Program-made: the position numbers and the translations under genes
Notes under the pieces: model-generated
Databases searched by the model: none
Seen by the model: the letters and a program-made list of their open reading frames with translations, nothing else
What the model was told of the DNA's origin: nothing
NCBI RefSeq assembly: GCF_900115015.1
Contig: NZ_FOUZ01000009.1
Location: 62,001-126,000, forward strand
DNA length: 64,000 bases
From: Algoriella xinjiangensis
Lineage (GTDB): Bacteria > Bacteroidota > Bacteroidia > Flavobacteriales > Weeksellaceae
Reading direction: 5' to 3'
In this document: positions 53,633-63,064 of the stretch, piece after piece
Numbering within the stretch: position 1 is the first letter of the stretch
Layout of the letters: every line of letters begins with the position of its first letter

Positions 53633-53640
53633 TAAATTTG
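53633..53640 (+). promoter_or_regulatory. -7 box (TAAATTTG) for the ABC exporter gene
   Basis: Exact TAnnTTTG match 40 bp before the ATG and just after the preceding terminator. No -33 box at 19 bp is seen. Confidence 0.5.
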
Positions 53641-53680
53641 TAGCTTCAAAAGTTTCTTTTGAACGTTTTAAAATAAATCA

Positions 53681-55513
53681 ATGAGTTTATATAAAAGATC
53701 ACTTTCATACGTAAAACCATACCGATCATCGTTTGTAACAGCGATTATTTTTAATTTATTATACGCGATTTTTAATGTCGTTTCGTTGGCATTTTTAATG
53801 CCGATTTTAGGTGTGCTTTTCGATGAAAAAAAGAATTTAATACTTTCTAAACCAGTTTATTCTGGCAATTTAGGCGATTTAAAACAGTTTTTTTCTGATT
53901 ATTCTGCCTATTTTATGAACAATATTTCGAATACAGAAGGACCAATTTATGTTTTGGCAATTTCGTGTATTGTGTTTATTGTGATGTTTTTGTTTCGCAA
54001 TATTTTTAGCTTTTTATCAGAAGTTTGTTTGGTCGATTTGCGTTCGGGCGTTACACGTGATTTGCGCGTGGATATACACAACAAAATCATCGATTTGCCT
54101 GTTGCCTATTTTACCGAAAAACGCAAAGGTGATATGATTAATCGTATTTCGAGCGATGTTAACGAAGTAGAATCTAATATTCTAAATTCGATTGTAGAAA
54201 TTGTTCGTTCGCCAATTATGATTATTGTTTGTGTAACGACTTTGTTTGTGATTAGTGCGCAATTAACAATTTTTGCGATTTTAGTTTTTCCAATTATGGG
54301 AACTATCATTTCGTTGATTGGTAAAAGTCTTAAAAAAGCTGCTGAACATGCGCAAGAAGAGTTGTCTAACATTATTACATATGTTGATGAAACACTGACA
54401 TCACTTAAGATTATTAAGATTTTTAATGCAGAAGATCAAGTAAAAGGTCGTTTTGATACGTCAATAAATTTGTACCGAAAATACTTGCAAAAAGTAATGA
54501 AAAAACGTGCGTTGGCTTCACCAACAAGTGAATTTTTAGGTGCAATAACAATTGGTTTAATTGTATTTTTTGGAGGAAAATTATCTTTGGAAGGAAATGG
54601 TTTATCAGGTTCAGAATTTATTTTTTACATCGCAACTTTTTACACTTTATTAGATCCAATCAAACGTTTTTCGAAAGCGTTATCAGATGTTCAAAAAGGA
54701 GAAGTTTCTGCCAAACGTATTTTTGATGTTTTAGATGCTGATGTTTCGATAAAAGATTTGCCAAATGCAAAAGGAATTGAGGCTTTTGAGGATAAAATAG
54801 AGTTTAGAAATGTAACCTTTGGTTATGGAAAACATGATGTCATCAAAGATTTTAATTTAACGATAAATAAAGGAGAATCTGTTGCTTTAGTTGGGCAATC
54901 TGGTTCTGGAAAATCAACTTTAGCCAATTTAATTACACGTTTTTGGGACGTAAAATCGGGCGAAATTTTGATTGATGGAATTGATATTCGACACATAAAA
55001 TTAAATGATTATCGTACATTATTTGGATTAGTTACGCAAGATTCAATCTTATTTAATGATACAATTTTTAATAATATTGCTTTAGGAGATAAAAATCCAA
55101 GCCAAGAAAAAGTAGAACATGCGGCTCAAATTGCGAATGCAGAAGAGTTTATTGTAAAAATGCCAGAGAAGTACCAAGAATCTGTTGGAGAAGGAGGAGG
55201 AAAGCTTTCTGGAGGTCAAAAACAGCGTTTGAGTATTGCGCGTGCCGTTTATAAAAATCCACCAATTATGGTTTTGGATGAGGCAACTTCGGCTTTGGAT
55301 ACAAAATCGGAAAAATTGGTGCAAGTTGCATTGAATAATATGATGCAAAACCGAACTTCTTTGGTTATTGCGCACCGTTTATCAACAATTCAGAGTGCAG
55401 ATAAAATTGTAGTTATGGATGCAGGTAAAATTATAGAACAAGGAAATCATTCTTCACTTATTGAAAAAGATGGAGTTTATGCAAACCTTGTAAACATGCA
55501 GAATTTTGATTAG
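53681..55513 (+). CDS. MsbA-like ABC exporter, fused membrane and ATPase domains
   Basis: A 610-residue half-transporter. The N-terminal half is an ABC type-1 exporter domain with about six helices (to about residue 340). The ATPase domain has Walker A GQSGSGKST (about 408-416), the Q-loop VTQDS, signature LSGGQKQR (about 511-518) and Walker B IMVLDEATSALD. It works as a homodimer and is close to the lipid A flippase MsbA and multidrug exporters; the substrate cannot be fixed from sequence. It is a single-gene unit. Confidence 0.93.
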   Translation: MSLYKRSLSYVKPYRSSFVTAIIFNLLYAIFNVVSLAFLMPILGVLFDEKKNLILSKPVYSGNLGDLKQFFSDYSAYFMNNISNTEGPIYVLAISCIVFIVMFLFRNIFSFLSEVCLVDLRSGVTRDLRVDIHNKIIDLPVAYFTEKRKGDMINRISSDVNEVESNILNSIVEIVRSPIMIIVCVTTLFVISAQLTIFAILVFPIMGTIISLIGKSLKKAAEHAQEELSNIITYVDETLTSLKIIKIFNAEDQVKGRFDTSINLYRKYLQKVMKKRALASPTSEFLGAITIGLIVFFGGKLSLEGNGLSGSEFIFYIATFYTLLDPIKRFSKALSDVQKGEVSAKRIFDVLDADVSIKDLPNAKGIEAFEDKIEFRNVTFGYGKHDVIKDFNLTINKGESVALVGQSGSGKSTLANLITRFWDVKSGEILIDGIDIRHIKLNDYRTLFGLVTQDSILFNDTIFNNIALGDKNPSQEKVEHAAQIANAEEFIVKMPEKYQESVGEGGGKLSGGQKQRLSIARAVYKNPPIMVLDEATSALDTKSEKLVQVALNNMMQNRTSLVIAHRLSTIQSADKIVVMDAGKIIEQGNHSSLIEKDGVYANLVNMQNFD

Positions 55514-55530
55514 AAAAAAATAGAATAATT

Positions 55531-55564
55531 AAAAAAGCTTCAGATTTATCTGAAGCTTTTTTAA
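55531..55564. terminator. Bidirectional terminator between the ABC exporter gene and aroA
   Basis: A 15-bp perfect inverted repeat (55531-55545 with 55548-55562) with A/T flanks, between convergent genes. Confidence 0.9.
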
Positions 55565-56794
55565 TTATATTGATTTGATTTCGAAACCTAATTGTTTCCA
55601 ATCTTCCCAAAAAGTTGGATATGATTTTTCTACCACCATTTCATCTTTTATTCGAATTGTAAAAAGCTGTGCCAACGGCGCCATACACATCGCCATACGA
55701 TGATCGTTGTACGTTTCGATCGTCGGAATTTCTGTGTAAGAAGTATAATTTTCTATAGTTAAAGCATCATCTGTAATAGAAATTTGTGCACCAAATTTTT
55801 CTAATTCATTTTTTAAAGCAACTAAACGATCAGTTTCTTTAATTTTTAATGTTTCAAGTCCAGTTAAATGGCATTTCAATTTTAATCCAACACAAGTTGC
55901 AGCAATAGTTTGTGCAATATCTGGTGTGTTGATTAAGTTTAATTCGATTAATTCTTTGAATTGAAATTCTGGATTATTTTTTAACGTTAAAACTCCATTT
56001 TCGAAATTAGAATCAATTCCAAAATTTTCTGCATAAATTTTCTGCAAATCCGAATCTCCTTGCAAAGAATCTTCGAAATAAGTAGAAATTTTAATTTCAG
56101 AATTTTTAGATAATGCAATCAAACTGTAATAATAAGAAGCAGAACTCCAGTCAGATTCAACTTGTAATGTTTGAGGTTGAATAGCTGCTGTAAAAGGGAT
56201 TGTAATCGTATTTCCTTCAAAAACAGCATTAATTCCAACTTTATTTAACAATTGAATAGTCATTTGAATGTACGGAATCGAGATGATTTTTCCGTCCAAA
56301 TTAATCGTTAATCCAGTTGGTAATTTTGTTCCAACCAAACATAAAGCTGTAATGTATTGCGAGCTGATATTTGATGGAATTGTGATTGAATCTTGTGTTA
56401 ATTTTTTTCCTTTTATCTGTAATGGTGGAAAACCTTCATTTTCTTGATACGAAATTTCTGCTCCCAAATTATTTAATGCATCAACCAAAACTTTTATCGG
56501 ACGTTGTTTCATGCGTTCAGAGCCCGTTAATGTAACTTCTCTGTCTGCTTGAATCGAATAATAAGCAGTTAGAAAACGCATTGCAGTTCCGGCATGATGA
56601 ATATCGATTAAATCGGTTTTGTTTGCCAATGCTTTTTGCATTAATTGAGAATCTTCTGAATTTGAAACATTTTCTAGTTTCAAAACATTCTCAAATAATT
56701 GGTTTAATAACAACAAACGATTGCTTTCGCTTTTAGAACCTGTAACGGCCAATTGATTATTTATTGGGGATTGATGAGCTGAAATTTCAATCAT
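55565..56794 (-). CDS. aroA: 3-phosphoshikimate 1-carboxyvinyltransferase (EPSP synthase)
   Basis: Sixth step of the shikimate pathway: shikimate-3-phosphate plus phosphoenolpyruvate to EPSP. It has 409 residues. Motifs are GSKSESNRLLLL (catalytic Lys/Ser, about 19-30), HAGTAMRFLTAYYS (PEP site), ETDRLVALKNEL near 312 and NDHRMAMCMAPL near 358. The PEP-site motif has HAGTAMRF rather than the common NAGTxxRF. The start lies 1 bp after the stop of the MazG-like gene, so the two form an operon. Confidence 0.95.
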   Translation of the reverse strand: MIEISAHQSPINNQLAVTGSKSESNRLLLLNQLFENVLKLENVSNSEDSQLMQKALANKTDLIDIHHAGTAMRFLTAYYSIQADREVTLTGSERMKQRPIKVLVDALNNLGAEISYQENEGFPPLQIKGKKLTQDSITIPSNISSQYITALCLVGTKLPTGLTINLDGKIISIPYIQMTIQLLNKVGINAVFEGNTITIPFTAAIQPQTLQVESDWSSASYYYSLIALSKNSEIKISTYFEDSLQGDSDLQKIYAENFGIDSNFENGVLTLKNNPEFQFKELIELNLINTPDIAQTIAATCVGLKLKCHLTGLETLKIKETDRLVALKNELEKFGAQISITDDALTIENYTSYTEIPTIETYNDHRMAMCMAPLAQLFTIRIKDEMVVEKSYPTFWEDWKQLGFEIKSI

Positions 56795-56795
56795 T

Positions 56796-57122
56796 TTATT
56801 TTAATTTATCATTATTTTGATGACGATCGTGGTCGCGTTTTGTTTTGTAATCTAACTTTTTATAAAAAGCAGATTCTAAATCAACACCAGTTTGATTGGC
56901 TAAACAAATTGCTACAAAAATTACATCGGCCAATTCTTCGCCTAAATCTTTATTCTTATCTGATTCTTTTTCGGATTGTTCGCCATATCGACGTGCAATA
57001 ATACGTGCAACTTCACCAACTTCTTCTGTTAGTTGAGCCATATTTGTTAGTTCGTTAAAGTAACGAACGCCATGTTCTTTTATCCAATTATCGACATCTA
57101 ATTGTGCTTGTTTAAGACTCAT
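56796..57122 (-). CDS. MazG-like nucleotide pyrophosphohydrolase
   Basis: The ATG at 57122 gives 108 residues (MSLKQAQLDV); an upstream in-frame start at 57176 lies in the terminator of the next unit. The all-helical MazG fold is shown by EEVGEVARIIARRYGE and ELADVIFVAICLANQTG, with the ExxE and ExxD metal ligands. It hydrolyses a nucleoside triphosphate to monophosphate and pyrophosphate, likely as house-cleaning. It is followed by aroA with one base between them. Confidence 0.9.
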   Translation of the reverse strand: MSLKQAQLDVDNWIKEHGVRYFNELTNMAQLTEEVGEVARIIARRYGEQSEKESDKNKDLGEELADVIFVAICLANQTGVDLESAFYKKLDYKTKRDHDRHQNNDKLK

Positions 57123-57164
57123 GATTTTTGATTTTTTGTTTGAAAAGATAAAAGTACAAAATAA

Positions 57165-57187
57165 AAAACCACTCAATGAGTGGTTTT
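57165..57187 (-). terminator. Terminator of the dtd-DUF3857 operon
   Basis: An 11-bp perfect inverted repeat with A/T flanks lies 24 bp after the stop of the second DUF3857 gene on the minus strand. Confidence 0.8.
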
Positions 57188-57210
57188 AATATAGAATTGA
57201 AGTTTTTTAA

Positions 57211-59205
57211 TTATTGTTTTACCAAAATTACTTGCTGACCTTCTGCGCTAATAATATTTGTTAAAAACTCTTTTAATGGTTTATAATATTGAGGAGGCAA
57301 AACGCTGTAAGGTATTATTTTTTGCGCCTGCGCAATGATAAACCCATCTTTCTCAATAACTTTATAAGCATATCCACCAGCTTTATCTGGCATTGTAAAT
57401 TGTTTTTCCGTAGGTAAAGATTCTACTTTGTAACCTTCTGGGATTTTAATTTTAATAGTGTTTGTATTGGTTGTTGGCGCACCAAACTCTATATTATAAT
57501 TACGTTGTTCTAAATTTAGATTATGCTTTGTATTTGCTAAAAATAAGAATGGATTGAAAAGGATTTTATTTCCTGCAACGTCGACTTTTACATCATCAAA
57601 TTTGAATTGATGACGAATTAAATTTTGCTTATTGTCTTGTGTTTTAAAGTCAGAAATTTCGAAATTATAATCTTCTGTATACTCTTTTTCAAATGCTTTT
57701 GGATCAGCTGTAATTTCCGATTGATCAGCCATATAAAAATAGTTATCGCGAACACTAGAATATATACCAGAAAGATTTCCATCTGGTTTTAAATCAGCTG
57801 TAATTGTTTTTTTATCTGCAGACATGATAGAATTTCGAAGCGTAATTTCTTTCATTCCTTTGTCAGTTACCATAAATCCACGGTCATTAATTGCACGAAT
57901 TGGCAATAAATTTATTTGAGCATTTTTATCGGTAGCATCCATTAAGTATAAATTATTATCTACAGTTGCGCCTGCAATCACATAATTTAATTTACTACGA
58001 GATGGAAACGCATAGTTGATTACACCATTTTGAACAGTGCTTAAAACAATCGGATTTGTATCAATACCTGCTTTTCGTAACATTGCAATTAACATTAGAT
58101 TGATATCTGCAGAATTTCCTGTTTTTTCGTTAAAAGTTTTACGAATACCATTGTCTGTATATTCACCTAAATAATCATTCCAAGTCATATTTGTTTTTAT
58201 ATAATCAAATATTGCTTGTGTCTTTTCTAGATTAGATGTTTTGTTGGCGATAAGTGTATTAACAGTTTCATCTAAAAAATTATTTCCGTTTAATTGACGT
58301 CCAAAATTTTCATGATCCATTAAATCTTTCCCGATACGTTCCCAAGTTGTCGAAAAATTTTCAGTAGTTCTACCAGGAACTATGTAAGATGATAATTCGA
58401 AACGTATACTTGCTAATAAATTACGAGAATTTAATACATAAGCTTCTTTTGCATAGGTTGGTAAGTTTGTTAGCGTATATTTAGTTGTATTTATAGTTAA
58501 TTTTTGTTCAGTTACATTTGCGTTTGCATTTCTACCTCTCACAAATTCATTTAAAGTATAAATATCTTGTTTTGAATCTTTACCAACTTTTGGAACAAAT
58601 CCACCTCTTAAATCATGTTGATAATTAAGAAATTCGTGAGCTTCTAAAGTAAAATTACTATTTACAACTGGTATTGATTGTTGAAAATACCATGTATCTG
58701 TATTGCTGTAAAATGGAGAAAGAATTTCGTACGTATACTCTAAAATAGAGCCATTTTTAACATTTGGAAATGTAAAGGTCTGTTTATCTAAAAAACGATG
58801 AACTTTTTCTGTAAAAATATCTTTTTTCTCAACTTTTTGTTCTACAATTTTTCCATTTTCAAGGTTGTATGTTACAGCTTTAAGTGATAAAATTTTATCT
58901 GTATCACTAGATGAATTTCCTTTGTATAAAGGAATATCAATCTTTAGTACATCGTCTGGCGTTTTATCTTTATCAAATACAACAATGCGATAAAAAACTT
59001 TTTTTATTTGTTCTACACCACCTTGATTTGTATTAAAACTAATTTTATAATTACCATCAGCATAAAGAACTTCCGCAGGCGCATCAACTTGAATGGTACT
59101 TTTTGTTTTCTCAAAATCTTGTTTTGTTACTTTTCCAAATTTCACATCTTGTGCAAAACTTGATAACGTAGCAATAGAAGCTACAAGTGTTATTAATGTC
59201 TTCAT
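57211..59205 (-). CDS. DUF3857 protein with an inactive transglutaminase-like domain, exported
   Basis: A 664-residue protein with a signal peptide (about 1-18), a DUF3857 domain (about 45-225) and a transglutaminase-like domain (about 300-420). In the latter the Cys position reads TGNSADINLML (Ser), the His position reads KLNYVIAG (Asn), and only the Asp in YLMDATDK remains, so a peptidase or transglutaminase reaction is unlikely. The C-terminal third is beta-rich. The paralogue upstream keeps Cys and His. Probably a binding or structural partner of it in the periplasm. Confidence 0.85.
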   Translation of the reverse strand: MKTLITLVASIATLSSFAQDVKFGKVTKQDFEKTKSTIQVDAPAEVLYADGNYKISFNTNQGGVEQIKKVFYRIVVFDKDKTPDDVLKIDIPLYKGNSSSDTDKILSLKAVTYNLENGKIVEQKVEKKDIFTEKVHRFLDKQTFTFPNVKNGSILEYTYEILSPFYSNTDTWYFQQSIPVVNSNFTLEAHEFLNYQHDLRGGFVPKVGKDSKQDIYTLNEFVRGRNANANVTEQKLTINTTKYTLTNLPTYAKEAYVLNSRNLLASIRFELSSYIVPGRTTENFSTTWERIGKDLMDHENFGRQLNGNNFLDETVNTLIANKTSNLEKTQAIFDYIKTNMTWNDYLGEYTDNGIRKTFNEKTGNSADINLMLIAMLRKAGIDTNPIVLSTVQNGVINYAFPSRSKLNYVIAGATVDNNLYLMDATDKNAQINLLPIRAINDRGFMVTDKGMKEITLRNSIMSADKKTITADLKPDGNLSGIYSSVRDNYFYMADQSEITADPKAFEKEYTEDYNFEISDFKTQDNKQNLIRHQFKFDDVKVDVAGNKILFNPFLFLANTKHNLNLEQRNYNIEFGAPTTNTNTIKIKIPEGYKVESLPTEKQFTMPDKAGGYAYKVIEKDGFIIAQAQKIIPYSVLPPQYYKPLKEFLTNIISAEGQQVILVKQ

Positions 59206-59213
59206 AAGTGTTT

Positions 59214-61106
59214 TTATAGTTTTTCTAGTAATAGTTTCGTGTTGTCATAACCTGCAATTTGTCGTCTAAATTCGACATATTCGTTGTATTTTTCTTTTGA
59301 GAAAGAACCAGGTAATTGTTTATAAACTCGTTTTATTTCTAAGTTATTTTGATCTTTTGGATGAATTTCTAAACTATATTCTCCAAAAGCAGATTTTACT
59401 TTTATAGCTTCAAAACTTTGAGGCATTTTATATCCATTCGGAATAGTTAATACATAAGAAACTTCGTCTACATAACCCGATTCTACCTTAAAATCAAACT
59501 TTCTGTCCTTTGCTTTTTTCAAAGAAGTTTCTTCGCGATTAATAGGAATGATGTTGATAATGATATTATTTCCTTGAATTTTAGCATAATTTGGAACAGA
59601 AAAATCAAAATTTGATGTAAAAATTGCATCATTCCAATTATCATTAAATTCAGTTTTGTTAAACTTGATTCCTTGTAAATTAGAAAAACGATTTTTTAAT
59701 CTCAAATCCAAATCCTTTTCTGTTAATTGTGCATATCGCGCAAGGTTTTCGTAAATCAAACCTTTAGAAACTTCAGAAAGTTTTGTATTAAGCGTTCCGT
59801 CAATAGAAATATTCGCCGTTCCGTTAACCAATAATTGATTTGTTTCGGGCTTAAATTGTTGTGAAGGAATTATTTTTCCGCCAGTTTCATCTAAAATAAA
59901 AACTTTACGATTCGCTGTAAAATCACCTAAATAATTAAATGCAGAAGTTTGACTTGTTGTTTCTAACCAAATATCTTCGTCTTTTAATGGAACATATAAA
60001 ATAACATGATCGCCTTGCAAATACATCATATCTTCGGTCATGTCTTTTGGTGTCGCGCCAGAATGTACTTCGGTGTAATAAGATTTTATACCAACAGCAT
60101 CTAACATAGATAACATATAGTTTGTTAAAGCCTTACAATCGCCATAACTTTTGCTTTCCACATACGATGCAGGGTAAGGCGAAAGCCCACCAATACCCAA
60201 TTGTACGCCAATATAACGAACTTTTTTCTGTAAATGTTTGTATAAAATTTCGACTTTTTCTTTGTCAGATTTTGCCTCTTTTACCAATCCTTTAAAATAA
60301 TCTTTTTGAGGTGCTGTAAAATCCTGTTTTCCATTTACAAGATAAGTATATGTCCATTTTCCGTATTCGTTCCAATTGTCAAAAGTTCCTTTTACACCAT
60401 CAATATTGATTTGATTTGACGCTAAAATTGCATTCGGAAAAATGTTGCGAATACTAATCATTTTGTCTTCTTCGTTAAAAGCAGGAATATGATTAAATGT
60501 ATAGTTTAAATTATTTTGATCGCCCGTTTTTTGAATGTTAAATCCATTAAAATTATTTTCTTTTAGACGAATAGTAGCATTCGTTTTATTTGAAAATTGA
60601 TAACTCGATTTTTCTACCGAAAGATTTGGCGCTTTTACTGGATACCATTTCGGAATTCCAATTGTATTTTTTGTAGTTGTTGTAATTTTATAATGAATGG
60701 TATACGGATAAGATGTTGGCGTAAAGTTTAAATATTTTATGCGGTCATCTGTGTACATTTGTCCGTTAGAAACAGCACTTTGATCCAATAAATCTTTTGA
60801 TTTAAATTTTTTAACTTCTTTACCAAAAGCATCATAAAGCGTAGCTTCAAACAAATCAATTTTTGTATTTGGATTGTAATAAGCTTGCGCACCAACATAA
60901 TTATCGCCCGCTTTGCTTAGTACAGTTACTACAACATCTTCTGTATATTTTAGTTCATCAACTTTTAGTAATTCAATTTTTTCATCATTTTGACGAATAA
61001 CCACATAAGCGTCTTTTACCAAATCTGCCGGAATTTGATCTACAGCATAATTTTGTGCATAAATAAAAGAACACATAAATGTGGAAAAAAGTAGAGTTTT
61101 CTTCAT
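59214..61106 (-). CDS. DUF3857 protein with transglutaminase-like domain, exported
   Basis: The ATG at 61106 gives 630 residues; a TTG two codons upstream is ignored. The order is signal peptide (about 1-19), DUF3857 domain (about 45-225), a transglutaminase-like domain (about 260-390) and a beta-rich C-terminal part. The catalytic Cys is in YGDCKALTNYML and the His in QGDHVILYVP; the acidic third position reads WLETTS (Glu instead of Asp). It may act on cell-surface peptides, but no substrate is known. It is 8 bp before the second, inactive paralogue and 21 bp after dtd. Confidence 0.87.
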   Translation of the reverse strand: MKKTLLFSTFMCSFIYAQNYAVDQIPADLVKDAYVVIRQNDEKIELLKVDELKYTEDVVVTVLSKAGDNYVGAQAYYNPNTKIDLFEATLYDAFGKEVKKFKSKDLLDQSAVSNGQMYTDDRIKYLNFTPTSYPYTIHYKITTTTKNTIGIPKWYPVKAPNLSVEKSSYQFSNKTNATIRLKENNFNGFNIQKTGDQNNLNYTFNHIPAFNEEDKMISIRNIFPNAILASNQINIDGVKGTFDNWNEYGKWTYTYLVNGKQDFTAPQKDYFKGLVKEAKSDKEKVEILYKHLQKKVRYIGVQLGIGGLSPYPASYVESKSYGDCKALTNYMLSMLDAVGIKSYYTEVHSGATPKDMTEDMMYLQGDHVILYVPLKDEDIWLETTSQTSAFNYLGDFTANRKVFILDETGGKIIPSQQFKPETNQLLVNGTANISIDGTLNTKLSEVSKGLIYENLARYAQLTEKDLDLRLKNRFSNLQGIKFNKTEFNDNWNDAIFTSNFDFSVPNYAKIQGNNIIINIIPINREETSLKKAKDRKFDFKVESGYVDEVSYVLTIPNGYKMPQSFEAIKVKSAFGEYSLEIHPKDQNNLEIKRVYKQLPGSFSKEKYNEYVEFRRQIAGYDNTKLLLEKL

Positions 61107-61127
61107 TATCAATTTAGTGTTAGTTGT

Positions 61128-61577
61128 TTATTCTTTATTTTTAGAATCGATGAAAATGGTAACTGGACCATCGTTTAACAATTCAACTTTCATATCTGCA
61201 CCAAAAATTCCTTTTTGAACAGCTTTGAAATTATTCTCTAAAATCTGTAAAAATTTTTCATATTGCTCATTTGCCAAATCAGGTTTCGAAGCTTTTATAT
61301 ACGACGGTCGATTACCTTTTTTAGTTGCTGCATGCAATGTGAATTGCGAAACTACTAAAATTTCTCCTTCTGTTTGTTGTATATCTAAATTCATTACGTG
61401 GTTTTCATCATTAAAAATTCTTAATTGTATGATTTTCTTCGTAATCCATTCAAAATCTTCATTTGTATCTTCAGGTTCAAAACCTACTAAAGCTAAAATT
61501 CCGTGATTTATTTTCCCCGATATTTCTCCTTCTACAGTTACAGACGCATGTTGAACACGTTGTAAGATCGTTCGCAT
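61128..61577 (-). CDS. dtd: D-aminoacyl-tRNA deacylase
   Basis: Removes D-amino acids and glycine from wrongly charged tRNA. It has 149 residues, normal for DTD. Seen are the N-terminal RTILQRVQHASVTVEG, SQFTLHAATKKGNRPSY (about residues 78-94) with the substrate loop, and the cross-subunit Gly-Pro motif NDGPVTIFIDS near the C-terminus. It leads an operon with the two DUF3857 genes; related flavobacteria show the same neighbourhood. Confidence 0.95.
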   Translation of the reverse strand: MRTILQRVQHASVTVEGEISGKINHGILALVGFEPEDTNEDFEWITKKIIQLRIFNDENHVMNLDIQQTEGEILVVSQFTLHAATKKGNRPSYIKASKPDLANEQYEKFLQILENNFKAVQKGIFGADMKVELLNDGPVTIFIDSKNKE

Positions 61578-61671
61578 ATATTATTTTTTATTATTAGATA
61601 ATTTGAGTAGAAATTTAGTAATTTTTTATGATTTTATTAAATTAATTTTAAGAGAATTAGAGGCATTAAAA

Positions 61672-61707
61672 AACGCTACAACTCTGTTAGGATAAAGTTA
61701 TAGCGTT
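61672..61707 (-). terminator. Terminator after the small unknown gene
   Basis: An 11-bp stem with one mismatch (61672-61682 with 61697-61707) is followed on the minus strand by a T-run. It supports expression of the 77-residue gene just upstream. Confidence 0.6.
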
Positions 61708-61736
61708 ATAAAAATAGGTAAAAGTTATTTTATATA

Positions 61737-61970
61737 TTAATTCAGTTGATTGAAATAGATATCTTCTGGAGAAATTATAGCATAATCCAATTCATAAAGA
61801 TTAGAAATTTCTTTCGCGATTAATAATTCTCTTTCGATTTTATGAATGATTTCTAGATGATCATTTTGATTATGACAAGCAACATTCCATAATTTATTTG
61901 GATTGACTGACTGCCAGTTAATCGATTCTAAATGGTTTGTGAATTTTGCTTTTTTTGTTCTGTTGTACAT
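61737..61970 (-). CDS. Small hypothetical protein
   Basis: A 77-residue open frame between dtd and rsgA. The product is hydrophilic, with a basic N-terminus, a helical middle (LEIIHKIERELLIAKEISNLYEL) in two blocks, and no signal peptide or helix for membranes. No family is recognised. A hairpin terminator 30 bp after the stop and normal codon use support it as a gene. The rsgA-dtd neighbourhood in relatives usually lacks it, so it may be a local insertion. Confidence 0.45.
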   Translation of the reverse strand: MYNRTKKAKFTNHLESINWQSVNPNKLWNVACHNQNDHLEIIHKIERELLIAKEISNLYELDYAIISPEDIYFNQLN

Positions 61971-62084
61971 TCTACAAAATCCAACGCAACTTGTATGTGT
62001 AAATTATTCATCTTCATCAATTTTGACAAAGGTAAATGCTGCAAATTGATATATTTTACGGGAAACCGTAATCGAGGTAAATAA

Positions 62085-62117
62085 AAAAGTCATTCTTAAA
62101 AATTAAGAATGACTTTT
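62085..62117 (-). terminator. Terminator after rsgA
   Basis: A 14-bp perfect stem (62085-62098 with 62104-62117) with a 5-base loop and a T-run on the minus strand. A second small hairpin with a GAAA loop (62056-62071) lies just beyond. Confidence 0.88.
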
Positions 62118-62140
62118 GTTTTATTATAATGTGAATTCTG

Positions 62141-63058
62141 TTATTCTCTGTAAATATCTTCTTGTAAAAAAGTAAGATAATTTTCGTAGCGCGAAGGTGC
62201 AATTTTACCACTTTCTACAGCATCTTGTACAGCACATTTTGGCTCGTTAACATGTATGCAATTATCAAATTTACATGCATATTTTAGTTCCAAAATTTCT
62301 GGAAAATAACCTTGTAATTCAGATTTGTCAATGTGTACTAATCCAAATTCCTTTATTCCAGGCGTGTCAATAATAAATCCGCCAAAAGGCCATTTATACA
62401 TTTGTGCAAAAGTTGTGGTATGTTGTCCTTTACTATTAAAATCAGAAACTTGATGTGTTTTGATATTCAAATCTGGGTTTAAAGCATTTAATAAAGTAGA
62501 TTTTCCGACACCAGAATGTCCCGAAACTAAACTTACTTTATCTTTCATGCGCGCTCTTACCAAATCTAAATTTAGACCAGTTTCCGCAGAAATATCCATA
62601 CTTTCATAACCGATAGAATTGTAAATCGATTTATAAATTTCTAAATCAGCCATCTCACTTTCCGTGTAACAATCCATTTTATTGAATAAAATAACGGTCG
62701 GAATTTGATAAGCTTCGGCAGTAATTAAAAAACGATCAATAAAACCAAAAGAAGTCTTAGGATTAGAAAGCGTTACAACTAAAAAAGCCACATCAATGTT
62801 TGAGGCAATAATGTGTGTTTTTTTAGAGAGATTTACCGATTTTCGGATGATATAATTTTTGCGTTCGTGAATATGCGTTATTACGGCAATATCATCTTTG
62901 TCAATTTCAAAATCAACTTCATCACCAACCGCAATAGGATTAGTGTGTTTGATGTTTGCAATTCTAAATTTTCCTCTTATTCTTGCTTGGTAAGTCGCAC
63001 CATCTTCGGTAAGAAGATGGTACCAGCTACCAGTAGATTTTATTACAATTCCTTTCAA
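62141..63058 (-). CDS. rsgA: Ribosome small-subunit-dependent GTPase A (RsgA)
   Basis: Circularly permuted GTPase that checks late 30S assembly. It has 305 residues. The N-terminal OB fold (about 1-68) is followed by the G domain in permuted order: G4 NKMD (about 124), G1 GHSGVGKSTLLNAL (about 180-193), G3 DTPGIKEFGL. The C-terminal zinc finger uses CKFDNCIHVNEPKC (about 262-275). It starts 6 bp after the DAHP synthase/chorismate mutase gene, so the two are an operon. Confidence 0.96.
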   Translation of the reverse strand: MKGIVIKSTGSWYHLLTEDGATYQARIRGKFRIANIKHTNPIAVGDEVDFEIDKDDIAVITHIHERKNYIIRKSVNLSKKTHIIASNIDVAFLVVTLSNPKTSFGFIDRFLITAEAYQIPTVILFNKMDCYTESEMADLEIYKSIYNSIGYESMDISAETGLNLDLVRARMKDKVSLVSGHSGVGKSTLLNALNPDLNIKTHQVSDFNSKGQHTTTFAQMYKWPFGGFIIDTPGIKEFGLVHIDKSELQGYFPEILELKYACKFDNCIHVNEPKCAVQDAVESGKIAPSRYENYLTFLQEDIYRE

Positions 63059-63064
63059 TATGTA

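Noticed and set aside
62056-62071. Hairpin with a 6-bp stem and GAAA loop considered as a small RNA or riboswitch part.
   Set aside because: It is short, isolated and just beyond the rsgA terminator; no conserved RNA family is recognised.
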